A stretch of DNA of 64,000 bases, taken from assembly GCA_963921425.1 (NCBI GenBank), contig OY992834.1, forward strand, positions 13,766,164 to 13,830,163. Direction: 5' to 3'. This DNA is from Dryas octopetala. Lineage: Eukaryota; Streptophyta; Magnoliopsida; Rosales; Rosaceae. Below the pieces are notes generated by a model, which saw only the letters and a program-made list of their open reading frames with translations, did not search any database and had not been told where the DNA came from. Positions 11,046 to 22,877 of this stretch are shown here, one piece after another. The position numbers and the translations under genes are program-made. Within the stretch, counting starts at the first letter, position 1. The number at the start of each line of letters is the position of its first letter.

Positions 11046-12498
11046 TTGTTGATTCAGTGATTAACTTGATGCATTTTGCTTACCCCTTAAACGAGCAAGT
11101 CCTTTTGGATATTGTAATGTTCACAAAACTTTTGTTTGAGACTGAACTCTTTAGGCAGGGGTTTGGTAATTCAAATTTTAGCTGGACAGCCAGGATATGT
11201 AAAAAGTACGTAGGATGAAAATGTTTTGATTTTATGTAGATTTTCTCTCATTATCAGTCTCACTGTTGCTTTTAGCTATGATGAAATCATATCATTTGTC
11301 TTAGTTCTCCCTTGAAAGGTATCAATCAGGAGCTGTGATGCATTTGAGGGGTTACCTTTTGGTTTGGAGAGGAGGTAGATCATGTGTGAAACTTTATTGA
11401 GATATGATGGTTGTGGAGATGTAAAACGAGTTGGGCTCAATGACCCGTTGTGCTTAAAAAAATTTGGTTCGGGCCTAATAGAGAGAATGGAGGAGGCCAG
11501 GTGCTAGCCCTATTGTTGAGATTTGGTTGTCATTTTGTATTTTTGTGCATGGAATTTGAGCCTCCTTTGGGCTTGGGTATTTTTTATTTTTTTTATTTAT
11601 AACTTTTATTGATGAAAAAAGTTAATGGAAAATATAAATGAGAAGATTTGAATTACTTTGATAATTATTAATAGAAATTACAAAATAAGCTTTGTGATTT
11701 GTAATTCAAGTGTAGATATCAAAACATGGTATGTGCCTCTTTATTGTATATGCTAGGCACTGTAAACATGTAAAGGGAACAATTGTGACTACCAAAACTG
11801 GTATTAAATCCGGTCGACTGATAACTTGTTGCATAGTGTTCTGTAGGACGGAGAGTGGTGACCCTATAAGCCTCTTTGTATGGTCGGTTGATAAACCAAT
11901 TGACAATTGTTACCAAGTAAGCCTTTGGAAAAATTTGGTCAGCTGATAAATTGCGTGATCAATCTTTCGAGCTTGTTTTCTGTGCTGATGACCTCGTTTT
12001 AGGTTTCAGGTTAAGCATCATTTTTTTTCTTGTTGGTCAATGAAGTTCAGTTCTTGCTTGAATCTCTTTGAACTTGATTGTTAGGTCTCCTATGAGAGTA
12101 TATTTACACAGTTTTTTTATTGAAGAAAGAAAAGGTAGATTGCTACTTGCTGACTGTTAAAACTTGTTTAAGAATGCAAACACTTAACAGGACGATCAGA
12201 GCCAAAGCAAAAATAAACAGGATTAAGCTATCTGAGGAACCAAGTTCCTTGCAGATAACTCTTACAAAAGAGGTTCATTCAAACTCATTCACCAGGCTAA
12301 AGTAAATGCATGCCTGCATTTCAAGTTTGTTTGCTCAACTTCAGTAGAGCTTTGTTATGCTTCTAAACAAAGTGCTATCAAATTCCTTATTAGTTTATAA
12401 CTTGACAAGAGATCAAAAAATTCTTATGTATGGGATGCTGACAAATTATCATCACATGAATAAATTACTGACTTTTCGTTACAGTACCTCGGAAATCA
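11046..12498. other. Intergenic, SWIB 3' side to hydrolase 3' end
   Basis: The two genes converge here. The first ~250 bases are the probable SWIB 3' UTR. Three loosely similar 'GGTC(G/A)(A/G)(C/T)TGATAA' motifs lie at 11813-11950. No gene, RNA or clear transposon end was recognised, and the short ORFs present have no family signature. Confidence 0.5.
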
Positions 12499-14190
12499 TT
12501 AGTTAAGGAGGTGATCAATCCATTGCTCTACAACAGCAGGAGAGCCATACCATGGGCTCAACACATCATCTGAACCAACTGGTGAGTGGTAAACACCATC
12601 TAAGCTAATATTGAGTGCACCTGGAAGATGGGCTGATACTTCTGGTACGACTCCATCACCCCAAACATCTGCCTGCCCACAAACCTGAAAAAGGAAAATC
12701 CTAGTCTCATTATCAGCATTCAGTCTGCAACCATGAGGCCCAGCTTACAAGATATGACAAGGACATAACACCATGAAACATAATTATCATAAAAAATATC
12801 AACACAAAATTAAACTCTCAAATGGTATAATTGGAAGTAACTGTTTGAATTGCTAGGAAAATTGGGTTTTACCTGCTTGTACCCTTGCCCGACAAAGCGC
12901 GCACGTAAGGTGGTTGTGGTTGATGTTGAAGTGCTCACACCATTTATGACAGCAACCTCTGATGAGGGTTCTACACTCTCTATTGGAAGTGCAGAATCAA
13001 TACTTTCATTTGAGTTGCCAAATAAACGAGCACCTTGGATGTACCTGCAGTTTACATATACAACCCCTTTAGATTCCAGAATTTCGCATTGAAGCAACTA
13101 TTGAATCCAGGGTCAAATCAACAACACTGGCATAAATAAGTACACTTATATTGTTAAATTATGGTGCTTTGCAGTATCCGTGGAGTCTACCAATGTCAAG
13201 TTCTCTGATGGTTGCTTCTTATGATTAGAAAAAAATACGTTGATAATGTCATCCATTGAAATGGTGTCCTGTTCAAGATATTTACTGCTACTACATCCTT
13301 CTAATATAGTAGCAAGAAACCTTCTTTGATGCACCTTAGCAATAGCATTGACCTCAGAATACTACAAGAATTTCAAGCCTATTAATTTATCAAAAAGAAA
13401 AAGAAAACTATGGTTATATAAAGTAAGTCCATTCAAATAATAACAACAGAAGCAAATCTAGAATTAAGAACAAAAATCAGGATCTAATTTTGAGTTTTAC
13501 CTCCCTGCGATACATACATATTTCAGTTCAGGAGTGTACACAGCTTTTGAGCAATTTTTTTCAACATAATACAGGAGACCCCTCGTTTGATCAATTACCC
13601 CGGACACACCTTTTGGAGGTGGCCTGGACAAAATAAAGGTGACAGTTATCCTCATGATGAAATTTGAATTAAACTTTTGCAGATGGAATAACAAAAGATA
13701 CTAGAACATGTTTCACCTAACAGCTCTCAGAAGATGCAGTAAAAGTTTATTTGCATATTTAAGAGAGGGATCCAAGAGACATCAGCAAAATATTATTATG
13801 AAAATGTTTGATAACCTACTGGTGGGGGGTTCCAAGAGTCAATAACAAGGCAACATTGGACAGCCCAAATTCTTCCATGTAGACACGCGCAAGCCATCCT
13901 CCTGCTGAGTGTCCAATGAGGGATAAAGTTCCGCCTAAAATAAAATATTTCAAGGGTTTTAGAACTGTAAGAAATGAAGCAAATAATTATAATGTGGTCT
14001 TTGATGGAGAATTCAAGTGTACAATGACAGAGAGGATGTCAATGAAGGAGAGATCAAATGAACAAAAAGGGTCAAATCTAATGTGCACTTTGACATCACC
14101 TCAAGGAAGAATCACATGTGAAGGGAAGACAATGATTTTTCTGATGGCTTTTTTGGGGCACATTATCTAACCCCTTTATATTTTGACTCT

Positions 14191-14246
<56 letters not shown>

Positions 14247-15872
14247 ACACACACACACACACACAATCAAGAATTAACATTAAACCTACAATGAGCGCAC
14301 AGGCCGGATATATCTGTAGATTAATTGCTCTACTTAATCAGAGTTCCTTTCTCACCAAGAAGGAAAAGAAACTAATGGTCGCAGTATCTGTAAATAAAAC
14401 CTCTTATATAACCTACAAGATGAACCCTTTTGGTTCCTTCAAAAGGGGTAGTTGCTTTTTGAAAGATGTACTTAACTGTGATTACCTAACGAGCTCTATA
14501 ATATGGTAAAACCTCATCAAATAAGAAAATTGGATTGTGTACTTATGTGGCCAATTGGATCAATGAACATTATAAAAGGTCTTTTAGATTAGCTTAGTGG
14601 TTGCTTTATGGCATAGCACTGAATGCCTTCTGACTTAGAAAATGTTGAAAGCAATTTCCCTTTCAAGTACAGCCTAAGCTGCTAAAGTGAGATCATGTAT
14701 TACAAAAGCTGCTAAACTATTGCTGGTTGGGACAAGCCTAAGCCTACAAAATACAAATTACTAAAGGTAGTTGTCTTCAAAGCTGTGCATGAAATTTCTA
14801 AAATCAAGCAATGCAATTCTCATAGAGACACTAGCACACCTAGCACACATGTTTGAATAGTGTTAATTCTATTAGTAGTTTTCACCTATTTTTCTTAAAT
14901 TTAAGGATTATGAATGTCAAGAAGTTACAGAGCAATATAGCTGATCAACCTTGTGCCAGCTCCTTTGCCTCTTGTACCGCCTCATCCACCCTCTTCAAAT
15001 ACCTGCCAACAGCCAACGCATTATGCATAGCCATGTGATCATTATCTAAAATTCAAGAGAAATTTGAAAAACTAGCCAAAATTTGTGTCATTTAAAGGCC
15101 TTTACTCCTTTTTTTATTGTCTTAGAAATCTAACCCTCGAGTAGTGCTCAAATGCCATTCGAGCATTACTCGGAATTCGAGTACATTTCAAGGGGAGCTC
15201 GAGCACCTGGTTATTTTTCTAAAACTCTAAAGAAACTCTAAAATGCAAACAAATAATGGCAAGTTTCTAAATTTCTCAAAATTCAATCCATGTTATATAA
15301 TGTCATTTAAACCTCAAACTTTACTCATAAAGAAGCAAACTTGTATTAGTGGACATACCAATCGAGTACAGGGCGAGGACTGAGAGTTCCCCTCCAGTAG
15401 TTGGGGTCTACCAAACCGGCAGCATTCCTCAGCCAATCAATTCTTGACACCTTAGCAACTACTGTGGCCACTCCATACTCTCTCAAAGTATGCTCCAACT
15501 TCTGGTAGTCACCTGAATTGTTCCCCAATCCCTGAAATAAAAAAAACAAACACACACAGCAGAAGCTAAGCTATGTGCAAAATGCCAAAGGCCCCAAGTG
15601 TGTACATAATGCAGTTTTATATAATAAGTGAAACCTAGATGGGGAAAACTGAAAAGGGGAGAGATGGTGAGCTTAACTGGAAGAACAACAGCAGGTCGGT
15701 ATGATGATGGTGATGATGAAGATGGGTCTTGAGAGAACGCTGAGGTGGAGTAGGCCAATGGCTTCAAAGGTGATAAAAGCGTAGTCATTCCCATACCCAC
15801 ACCATAACAAAGGCCAAAGGGGGGTGCTTGGGCTATGTAGTTTCTACTTCCTACTAAATGGAGGGCCACCAC
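12499..15872 (-). CDS. Plastid-type alpha/beta-hydrolase (lipase-like, GHSAGG serine motif)
   Basis: Seven exons fit in phase on the minus strand: 15872-15678, 15531-15359, 15002-14950, 13934-13820, 13623-13501, 13044-12873 and 12684-12499, giving 338 residues. The N-terminus (about 1-60) is Ser/Pro-rich without acidic residues until late, like a chloroplast transit peptide. The fold core starts at VVLPGLGNNSGDY. The nucleophile motif GHSAGG puts the catalytic Ser at 150. A plausible Asp is 287 (WGDGVVPE) and His is 310 (DGVYHSP), so the triad looks complete. The protein should hydrolyse an ester, probably a lipid, but the substrate is unknown. From memory it matches the hydrolase next to LHP1 in Arabidopsis (At5g17670), which supports synteny. 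Exon 3 is only 53 bp. Confidence 0.92.
14195..14265. repeat. Compound microsatellite (CT)n-(CA)n
   Basis: About 24 CT units are followed directly by about 10 CA units inside intron 3 of the hydrolase gene. This is a likely length-polymorphic marker site. Confidence 0.95.
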
Positions 15873-15887
15873 TCACCAGTCACCACT

Positions 15888-16795
15888 GGCTTAAGGTATG
15901 TTTGACAGTTGAGGTTCATGCTGAGGACACGTTGCCTGTTGCAATCCTCCAATAGGCTTCATTTTGCTATCTCCACAAAAATTAAGACCATCGGATTATC
16001 ATCAATGCATCTCCTATTAGCATTAAAGTCCGAGATCACATTTTGATACTATATGTGTACCAAAATTAAGAGAGAATTAGAGTTAAGTCTATTTTATGAG
16101 TTTTTCTTAGACTAAAATTGGTAGTGATTTAGGGTTTTTAATTAAGTATTTTTAGTTTTCTTTTTTGACGGTTTTATGTTAAGTTTTAACTCCAAGATTT
16201 TGGGTTCCGCTATAAAGCTAACATATACCCTCTATAAAGCTCACTCTATACCCTAGGAGGCAAAAAAACCCTTCAAATTGGGAGAAATACCTTTCAAATC
16301 GGGAAATGACTTTATTATGAATTAAAAGGATTTTCTTATAAATTAAAATGACTTTATTATAAATTAAAATAATTTTTTTATAAATTATTATAAATTAAAA
16401 TAATTTTCTTATAAATTTTAAAACACTCCCGGTCTTTATCTAAAAACTATTTTTTTAAAAGACCTAAATCTAATTATCTCTAATTTTAATAGAGTTAGAG
16501 ACTTATTTATATGGATAGATCTCACATATATTAAAAAAGTGTTACACAATATAATACTAAATTGTGATCTTCTTGACATTATTTATAAAGTTAAATAAAT
16601 TACTGAATTTGACTTTTTCTTTATTTTTGGTTCCTAAACTTTAAAACTTTCTAATTAAATGTTTAAATTTTGATTCGTGTGCTTACTACTGCTTAAAAGA
16701 GTAATAAAACATCGGTTTGAAGATTCAAGTGCTACACACTCCTCATATATTTTGTCATTTCTGAACCCTGCAGTCTTCCATCATGCATGGATAAA
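15888..16795. repeat. Segmental duplication copy 1 (with inserted MITE)
   Basis: From 'GGCTTAAGGTATG' at 15888 to 'CATGCATGGATAAA' near 16795, the sequence matches 20680-21246 (for example 'GACACGTTGCCTGTTGCAAT' and 'ACACAATATAATACTAAATT' in both). Copy 1 is longer mainly because a MITE sits at 16070-16480. It begins just upstream of the hydrolase start codon, so part of it may act as the hydrolase 5' leader or promoter. Confidence 0.88.
16070..16480 (-). mobile_element. MULE-type MITE, family A copy 2
   Basis: This is a reverse-orientation copy of the element at 1582-1967 and 56077-56493 (shared interior such as 'GATTTAGGGTTTTTAATTAA' and 'TTTTGACGGTTTTATGTTAA'). The second copy of the host segment (around 20909-20925) runs from 'TGTGTACCACA' straight to 'TTTTTAATAGAC' without it, so that copy is a paralogous empty site. 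Flanking 9-mers CAAAATTAA and TAATTTTAA are only partly alike. Confidence 0.85.
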
Positions 16796-17935
16796 GGGCT
16801 GGGCATAAGGCCGGTTCAATCGACCCACCGACCGAAATCGATGGAAAATTGGTGGTCTGGTTCGGTTGTGACACACCAAAGCCAGAATCGGTTTGATACC
16901 GAACCGAACCGGCACTGTTCCGGTATTGAACGGGTTCCCTGGGCCCAAACCCGACGGTGACCGAACTGACCCGCATGTTTTTTATTTTAAAAAAATTAAT
17001 TTTTTTTGAACAAAAAAAAAAAAATACTCTACTGTAAAACGCTTCAGTGCACTTCCAGTTCTCGCTCCCCTGAGTTTATTCTCCTCACTCTCCTCTTCCA
17101 GTTTCAGCCGACGCCCGCCGCACCGCACCACCACGTCATCGTGGCCACGACGTGTCGACGCCTTCCATCGTCTCCAATCTCCACAATTGGTACTGCATGT
17201 CTCAATTCAAACTCATCTTTAGATTTATTGTGATTTTTATGGTGTTTTTGATTGATTAAAGTTGAATGGGTAATTGGGTAATATATGGGTAGTATAATTT
17301 TATAGAATAAAGACTCTACAAACGCTCTAGGGGTTTGTATTCAGCTTTTTGTTTTCTTTGTGGTTTAATGAAGTGGATGGAATTTTAGCTTTGCTTTTGT
17401 TTTGATTTTTCTCAAAACTATGCTTTTTCGCTTTTGGTTTCTTATCTGAATCTTAAGGGTCGATTTCTAATGTAATATGTGATATATATATATATATATA
17501 ACTTGCCATGCAAACTTTTTCTTACTGACTTGCACACCTGCAAACTAGAAGTTTAAGCTTGGCTCAGTACTACTGATCATAACACACTGGAACACACCTT
17601 CCTTAGTCCTCTCTCTATTTGTTAGTATATGGAGCTACTATTCTTTGTTACTTGTATGGAAATTGAACAAATTGTATGGGTTGATTGCTGCTTACTGCTT
17701 GATTTTCTTTGCAGCTGTGAGATTGATTGCTTACTTAAGGTGGGGGCTGTTTTGTGCTATGGCATAAACTGGCTTGCTGCTGTAAGTTTTTTTTGCTTAC
17801 TGTTGCTTTGGTGTGGTGTTTTTGCTTTGCTGCCTGTTAGTGTATGGGTGTGCCTACTGCTCTGCTGCCTGTTAGTGTATTGGTGTGTCTACTGCTCTGC
17901 TGCCTCTTGATTTGTTGCTATTGAGTGAATACTGC
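16796..17935. mobile_element. hAT-like 5' end fragment plus unassigned sequence
   Basis: Sequence from about 16794 begins AAAGGGCTGGGCATAAGG and continues with 'CCGGTTC', 'CGAACCGAACCGG' and 'GGTTCCCTGGGCCC' text that is typical of plant hAT 5' ends (TAGGGCTGGGCA type). It starts exactly where similarity to the duplicated host segment stops. A GC-rich patch follows (17110-17190), then 17345-17480, which resembles the GPRP leader intron, then a Cys/Leu/Trp-rich open stretch and a short tandem repeat (17836-17905). No transposase domain and no 3' end were found. Confidence 0.5.
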
Positions 17936-19436
17936 ATGTACCACACAAATAACAGATATAGCACAACCAGAAATCACAATAGAGGAAATACTGCGTATAA
18001 TTACTATATCCATATAGGCTAATCATAGTCCAAATTGGCAGAGAACATTCTTTCAATATAAATTTACTTGCAACTTTACATGCAGTTTAACTAAATAACA
18101 AACAAAAAGATCTAGGCTTATCATAATCCAATTTGTTCAACATATTAACACAAAATCAATGGAATTTTCCGTCCAACAAAAAAAAAACTCTTGAATTTGC
18201 ACTAAATTTGATAATAATCTAGTAGGAAATAAATTTAAAGGAATTATCATAGTGAACATTCAATAGCAGTTCACCCAAACACCTGAACTCGCCTCAATTT
18301 TGAACCAGTTCACCTCGTAGTCTCTAAACTCTTGCTCAAACCTAGAGACATAGAAAGGACAGGCTTGATAAAGTTAAATTCATTTCAAAGAACTCTGCAT
18401 TCGTATTAGTAAGCAAACAAAATAAATACTTTAGAAAACAACACCTTCAACGTTATGTTTGCATTCAGAAATTCCAAACCTATTTGACAACTTACAATCG
18501 TTAAAACTCAGAAAAAAAAAAAGTAGGATCCCGATAAAATAACTAACAGTAACAGACAGATGAAAAAGAGAGAGGGAGAGAGAAATCCAATTACATGCCC
18601 GACCGACAGAGAGTGTTTTGGCAGATCAGCTGTCAAGGCAAAATCCCTAGACTGCACTCTCTTCATGAAGGCATGAGCCATATGAGAGACACCTCTAATA
18701 AACTCTCTTTTTATTTTTCTTTTTTGTAAAGCTTTTTAAATAAGAAATGGCAAAGTGATTTTACGGGTGGTTGTTGATTATTGTTCTGTTGCTGTGAGGT
18801 TGGAGAAAGAAACTGTGAGAGAGAGAGAGAGAGAGGGAGAGAGAGTTTGATATACTGAAGATGACGAAGCGTAAAAGTTAGTAGAAGTGGTCTTTTTACC
18901 CCTTTTTTTTTTTTTCTATTTTTCTAATAAATTAACGGTGTTTTTTTCTCGAAGAAAAAAAAAAGTTAACAATGTTTAATTTGTGTCTAGTGGAGGGACA
19001 TATGTCAACAACTTAAACAGGGAGGAGAGGGGATTGGGGATAGCAGATTTTACTTTTACTTTTGTTGTATAATTTTAGTAAGTGATTTTGATATTTTAAG
19101 AAGAAAAAAAACTTCACAATTTGTTTGCTGTATGAGTAAGGAAGACAACATGGGAGTGAGGAGGATTGGCATACCTCCCTTTCAGGTTCATCAATAAGAC
19201 CTTGTCTTGTCTGCATAGTTATAGGCTATTAGCTAATAGCTCAACTGCTAGATTAATAATATATCACATCCTTCATCCTTGTAGTTGTGCATGTCAACAA
19301 TATTCAACAAGATACATTTGTGCATTTAACTCATTTCACTGTAAGTTCAAACACAAACAAGCACACAGGCAATGACTCGATAATAGGGAATATTTTTTAT
19401 GGATTTATACTATAAATATATTTATAATATTTATAG
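17936..19436. other. Intergenic with one uncertain minus-strand exon pair
   Basis: The stretch is AT-rich with a GA run at 18818-18846. On the minus strand, 18681-18595 reads as a 29-residue exon-like ORF (begins MAHAFMKRVQSRDFAL) ending at a GT donor. 18346-18270 reads as a second exon-like piece (FEQEFRDYEVNWFKIEAS then stop) after a good acceptor, but the phases do not match, so I do not call a gene. The missing 5' exon of U11/U12-25K should also lie in or upstream of this stretch, but I could not place it. Confidence 0.4.
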
Positions 19437-20307
19437 CAGCTTGTCAAGGCTGCAGTCCACACTGGCTGCCCTTGTAGACGATCCTATACCGGCTGCTGTT
19501 CCCAAAAAACTGACCTTATCAGATGTCAATACTCTCATCAGCCTCGAATTGGGCAGTGCCATGCGCATCTCTGTTCTCAAGCTTGACGCCACCTCTTTCG
19601 GTACCTACCTACTCAGCTTAGCAATCTAAAGTTTTTCAATTTCTGATTACTCTTTTTTTCCTGAAAACTAACTGCTTCATTCATTTTGTTTGAAATTGAA
19701 ATTGATGCTGATCGAAGATGTGGCACTGATGAATTCTGCCACGGTCAAGGATCTTAAGCTTGCAATTAAGAAGAAAATCAACGAGATGGAGCAATCCAAG
19801 ATGGGTCACCGCCACATTTCATGGTACCTACTACTACTTACTACATACTCTGCATTGTGTGATAGGAAGAGAATAGAGATGGATGGCTATTCATATTGAT
19901 TTTGGTGTGATAGGAAGCACGTGTGGGGGAATTTTTGCCTCTCATACCATAACGAGAAGCTATTTGATGACAATGCTGCACTTCAGGATTTTGGCATATG
20001 CAACAATTCTCAGGTTAATTTCCTCTACTGCCTTGTCAAGTTTCATTTTTCTATTTTCAAGTTTTTGGGATATCATATTACCATGTCTAGACTCTAGTAT
20101 CTCCTACCAACTATTTAATTGGGACCTTAACGTTGTCCATTTATATGTATGTGCAAGTCAGACTCTAATTTAATTACAAGGAAAAATGTGTGCCCATGTA
20201 TGTATGTCCAGGTGCATTTTGTTCCTTACGTAGTGTTGAAGGGTTCTCATAGGCATTCGAAGAGGAGGAGACACCGCTTCTTTCATGGCCTTAGCAACCG
20301 TGCCTGA
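19437..20307 (+). CDS. SNRNP25: U11/U12 small nuclear ribonucleoprotein 25 kDa protein, 5' exon not found
   Basis: This is a subunit of the U11/U12 di-snRNP, which recognises minor (U12-type) introns. Four exons are visible: about 19437-19600, 19718-19823, 19914-20013 and 20212-20307, in phase. Joined, they read a ubiquitin-like fold: LELGSAMRISVLKLDATSF, DVALMNSATVKDLKLAI, MGHRHISWKHVWGNFC, NEKLFDDNAALQDFGI, then NNSQVHFVPYV and a basic Arg/His/Lys tail. The HISW-HVW block and 'L.D.G..N...V.F' ending are the family signature. The first visible exon enters with one leftover base, so an upstream exon with the start codon is expected. An in-frame ATG at 19399 exists but would add a Tyr/Ile-rich stretch that overlaps the apparent acceptor. 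Duplicated DNA flanks the gene on both sides, so loss of the 5' end is possible. Confidence 0.85.
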
Positions 20308-20679
20308 TACTTGATTCATACTTTGGTATCTGTTTTTGCTTTGCTTAATCTTGCAGCACTGTGCAGCTTATGGTTAGGTATCTTCATTGCTGAATAAATA
20401 TTTGTACATATTCTTTTTCATGTGATCGCCAAATACACCTGTAGGCAGTAGGCTGTTGCTGTTTATATGACAAATCTTGTCGTATATATTTCATCTCTTG
20501 CACAGATGATAGATGCTTCGTCAATCTATGATGTCCAATCATCATGATGGATGAAATTTGAATGATTTTTTTTTTTGTAGTTTATCCAACCTATCCTGGG
20601 TCATGGCTTGAGTCTTGGTTTCCATTAGTTTGATTTCCCTCCCCCTTCTGTTATTAATTTCGTGCAGGCTGATTGTATA

Positions 20680-21246
20680 GGCTTAAGGTATATGTTTGAC
20701 GGTTGAGGTTCATGCTGAGGACACGTTGCCTGTTGCAATCCTCCAATAGGCTTCATTTTGCTAGCTCAACAGAATTAAGACCATCTAATTATGACCAATT
20801 CTTTCATCAAGCATGCCGCTATGGGGCATCCTCTCTCATTGAAGACTTAGCATTGAAGTCCATCATAGAGTTGGGAGATCACATTTTGATATTATATGTG
20901 TACCACATTTTTAATAGACTTAGAGACTTATTTGTATTGGTGGATCTCACATATATTAGATGAGTGACACACAATATAATACTAAATTGTGATCTCCATA
21001 ACATTATTTATAGGGTTAAATAAATTACTGAATTTTGACTTGTTCTTTATTTTTGGTTCCTAAATTTTAAAACTTTCTAATCAATTGTTTAAATTTTGAT
21101 TTGTGTGCTTAGTAAAGAGTAATGAAACATCGGTTTAAAGATTGAAGTTTGACGAAACAGGAGGAATTTCGTCTATTCAAGTGCTACCCACTCCTCGTAT
21201 ATTTTGTCATTCCTGAACCCTGCAGTCTCCATCATGCATGGATAAA
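20680..21246. repeat. Segmental duplication copy 2 (empty of the MITE)
   Basis: This is the partner of 15888-16795, in the same orientation and 4.8 kb downstream, about 370 bp after the U11/U12-25K stop codon. It ends at 'CATGCATGGATAAA', where copy 1 runs into hAT-like sequence. It shows the pre-insertion state of the MITE site. Confidence 0.88.
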
Positions 21247-21604
21247 ATTGTCTTTGTTCCATCAAATTTTTATACTAATGTTTTTATTTTGTCCTTGTTG
21301 AAGGCCACATGTCTCTTCTATTAAGGAATTTTTCAATAATTTTATTTAAAAGATTTTTCGTAGGACCTATTATATATATACTGTATTTTAACAATCAAAA
21401 TTGTCTTTTTTCTGTCACTATTCAAATATATCTTTGCAAAAAAATTAAATAAATTGAAAATCATTTGAATATCAAATTTTTATCAAATAAATTGATGAAA
21501 ATAATGTCGACAAACACTTTAAATGGTGACTAATTAATTAAACGGTTAATTGATTTTTGATTGTCGAATTACAATATGGAATAGACCCTATAAACGATTC
21601 TTTG
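21247..21604. other. AT-rich spacer, nothing recognised
   Basis: A spacer between the duplicated segment and the solo LTR. No ORF, repeat end or RNA feature was recognised. Confidence 0.5.
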
Positions 21605-22279
21605 GACCCTGTTCGTATGATTAATCGTCTGGGCATAACGACAAGTTACACAAGACTTAACATCGTGCTGTTTGGGCCTAGGCCCAAAAGACTAAGCCCT
21701 TCCTGGGCTCCTAGCCCCTGACCTACTAGGCTCCGGCCTCTTAGGCCACGACCTCCTAGGCTCCGGCCTCATAGGCTCCGGCCCCCTGGGCCCCGGCCTT
21801 TTAGGCTCCGGCCTCTCAAGCTCAAGCCTCCTGGGCCCCCGACCCGTATCAACTCACTCTGATCCTCGAGACCGGTGACACGTGGCGCTCCTACAGTGCA
21901 AGTCACTACAAGGGACACCTGTCGTCACCGGATTGGTTGACACTCTTCTAAAGGTACTATAAAAGAGGTACCTTCTTGTCACAAAAGGACAATTCAATCA
22001 ATATTATACTATTCACTCACTCTGCTCTCAGATCTCTCTGAACACTGACTTGAGCGTCGGAGGAGCTTTGGCCGGCACCACACCGGTGCCCTTCCCGCTC
22101 ACTTTTGTGTACCTGTGCAGGGTACTTTGGATATCAGTCTCTCTCATTACTCACCAGTCGGACCCAGCTACCCGTTCGTACCCCACTTCGACGTGTCATC
22201 CACTCAGTGGTGGGTCAACGGGTCCACGTGGTTCGACTCGACGTTGACTGCTTTACCATTTTTGAGCATCAACAGACCC
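21605..22279 (+). mobile_element. Solo LTR with 5-bp target-site duplication
   Basis: The LTR is 21610-22274 (665 bp). It starts TGTTCG and ends CAACA, giving TG...CA ends, and GACCC sits directly on both sides (21605-21609, 22275-22279), the 5-bp TSD of LTR retrotransposons. Inside are a TATA box (CTATAAAAGAGG near 21958), a plausible transcription start region, and a GC-rich upstream block of degenerate repeats of 'TAGGCTCCGGCCTC' (21728-21830). No internal retrotransposon coding sequence is adjacent, so this is the product of LTR-LTR recombination. The base composition (GC-rich) differs sharply from the neighbourhood. Confidence 0.92.
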
Positions 22280-22877
22280 GTTTAGCACTATTTCTAAAAA
22301 GCCCTTTTACTCATTGACATTTTTGTTAGAAGCGCTTTTGTTTAGAAATACATACAAATTTTTATAAAAATTCTCAAAAAATTCTTTAAAAACGTTTTTA
22401 TAACTTAAAAAACATTTTAATTTATTTTTGTCAAATACCACAAAAAACACTTACTAATTTAAAATTGTTTTTAACAGTTTTAAAAACAATGTCAAACCAA
22501 CCCTTTATTTACCTTTAAATGAACCCCAATCAAAATTAGAGGGCTTATATTTTCTCAAAAAAAAAAAAAAAAAAAAAAAAATTAAAGGGCTTAATTGAGA
22601 AGTTTTGAAGTTTATGGAGCAAAATGGAAAATCAGGGCATTACTGCATTAATATATTTAATCGGCTCTTCGCCACCTGGGGCTGTAGTATGTTCCAAGGG
22701 TTGGGCACTTGGGCTGTTCGCCCACTGATTACTGCGGCCGTCTAATTATGATCAACGGTCTTGACTCGTCCTTTCCACTAGTATTAATTTCACGCGAGAG
22801 ATTGAGATATGTGGGAGTCTGGGAGGTGCACCGAACACCAAATGAACTAGCACACAGCAATAGGCAGAGCAGCAAAG
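22280..22877. other. Spacer and TrmB promoter/5' leader
   Basis: 22320-22520 is A/T-rich with 'GAAGCGCTTTTG' and 'AAAACACTTA' text like a decayed hAT-type MITE. A poly-A run lies at 22559-22581. The last 200 bases are less A/T-rich and are the likely TrmB promoter and leader. No separate gene is supported. Confidence 0.45.

Noticed and set aside
13146-13334. 62-residue ORF between hydrolase exons
   Set aside because: Flanking exons join directly in phase (GRYIQGA) as in the family; inserting this piece would break the conserved sequence.
16755-16976. Small minus-strand protein rich in Gly/Ser
   Set aside because: It overlaps typical hAT terminal text (GGTTCGG and ACCGAACC repeats) and has no homology signature I recognise.
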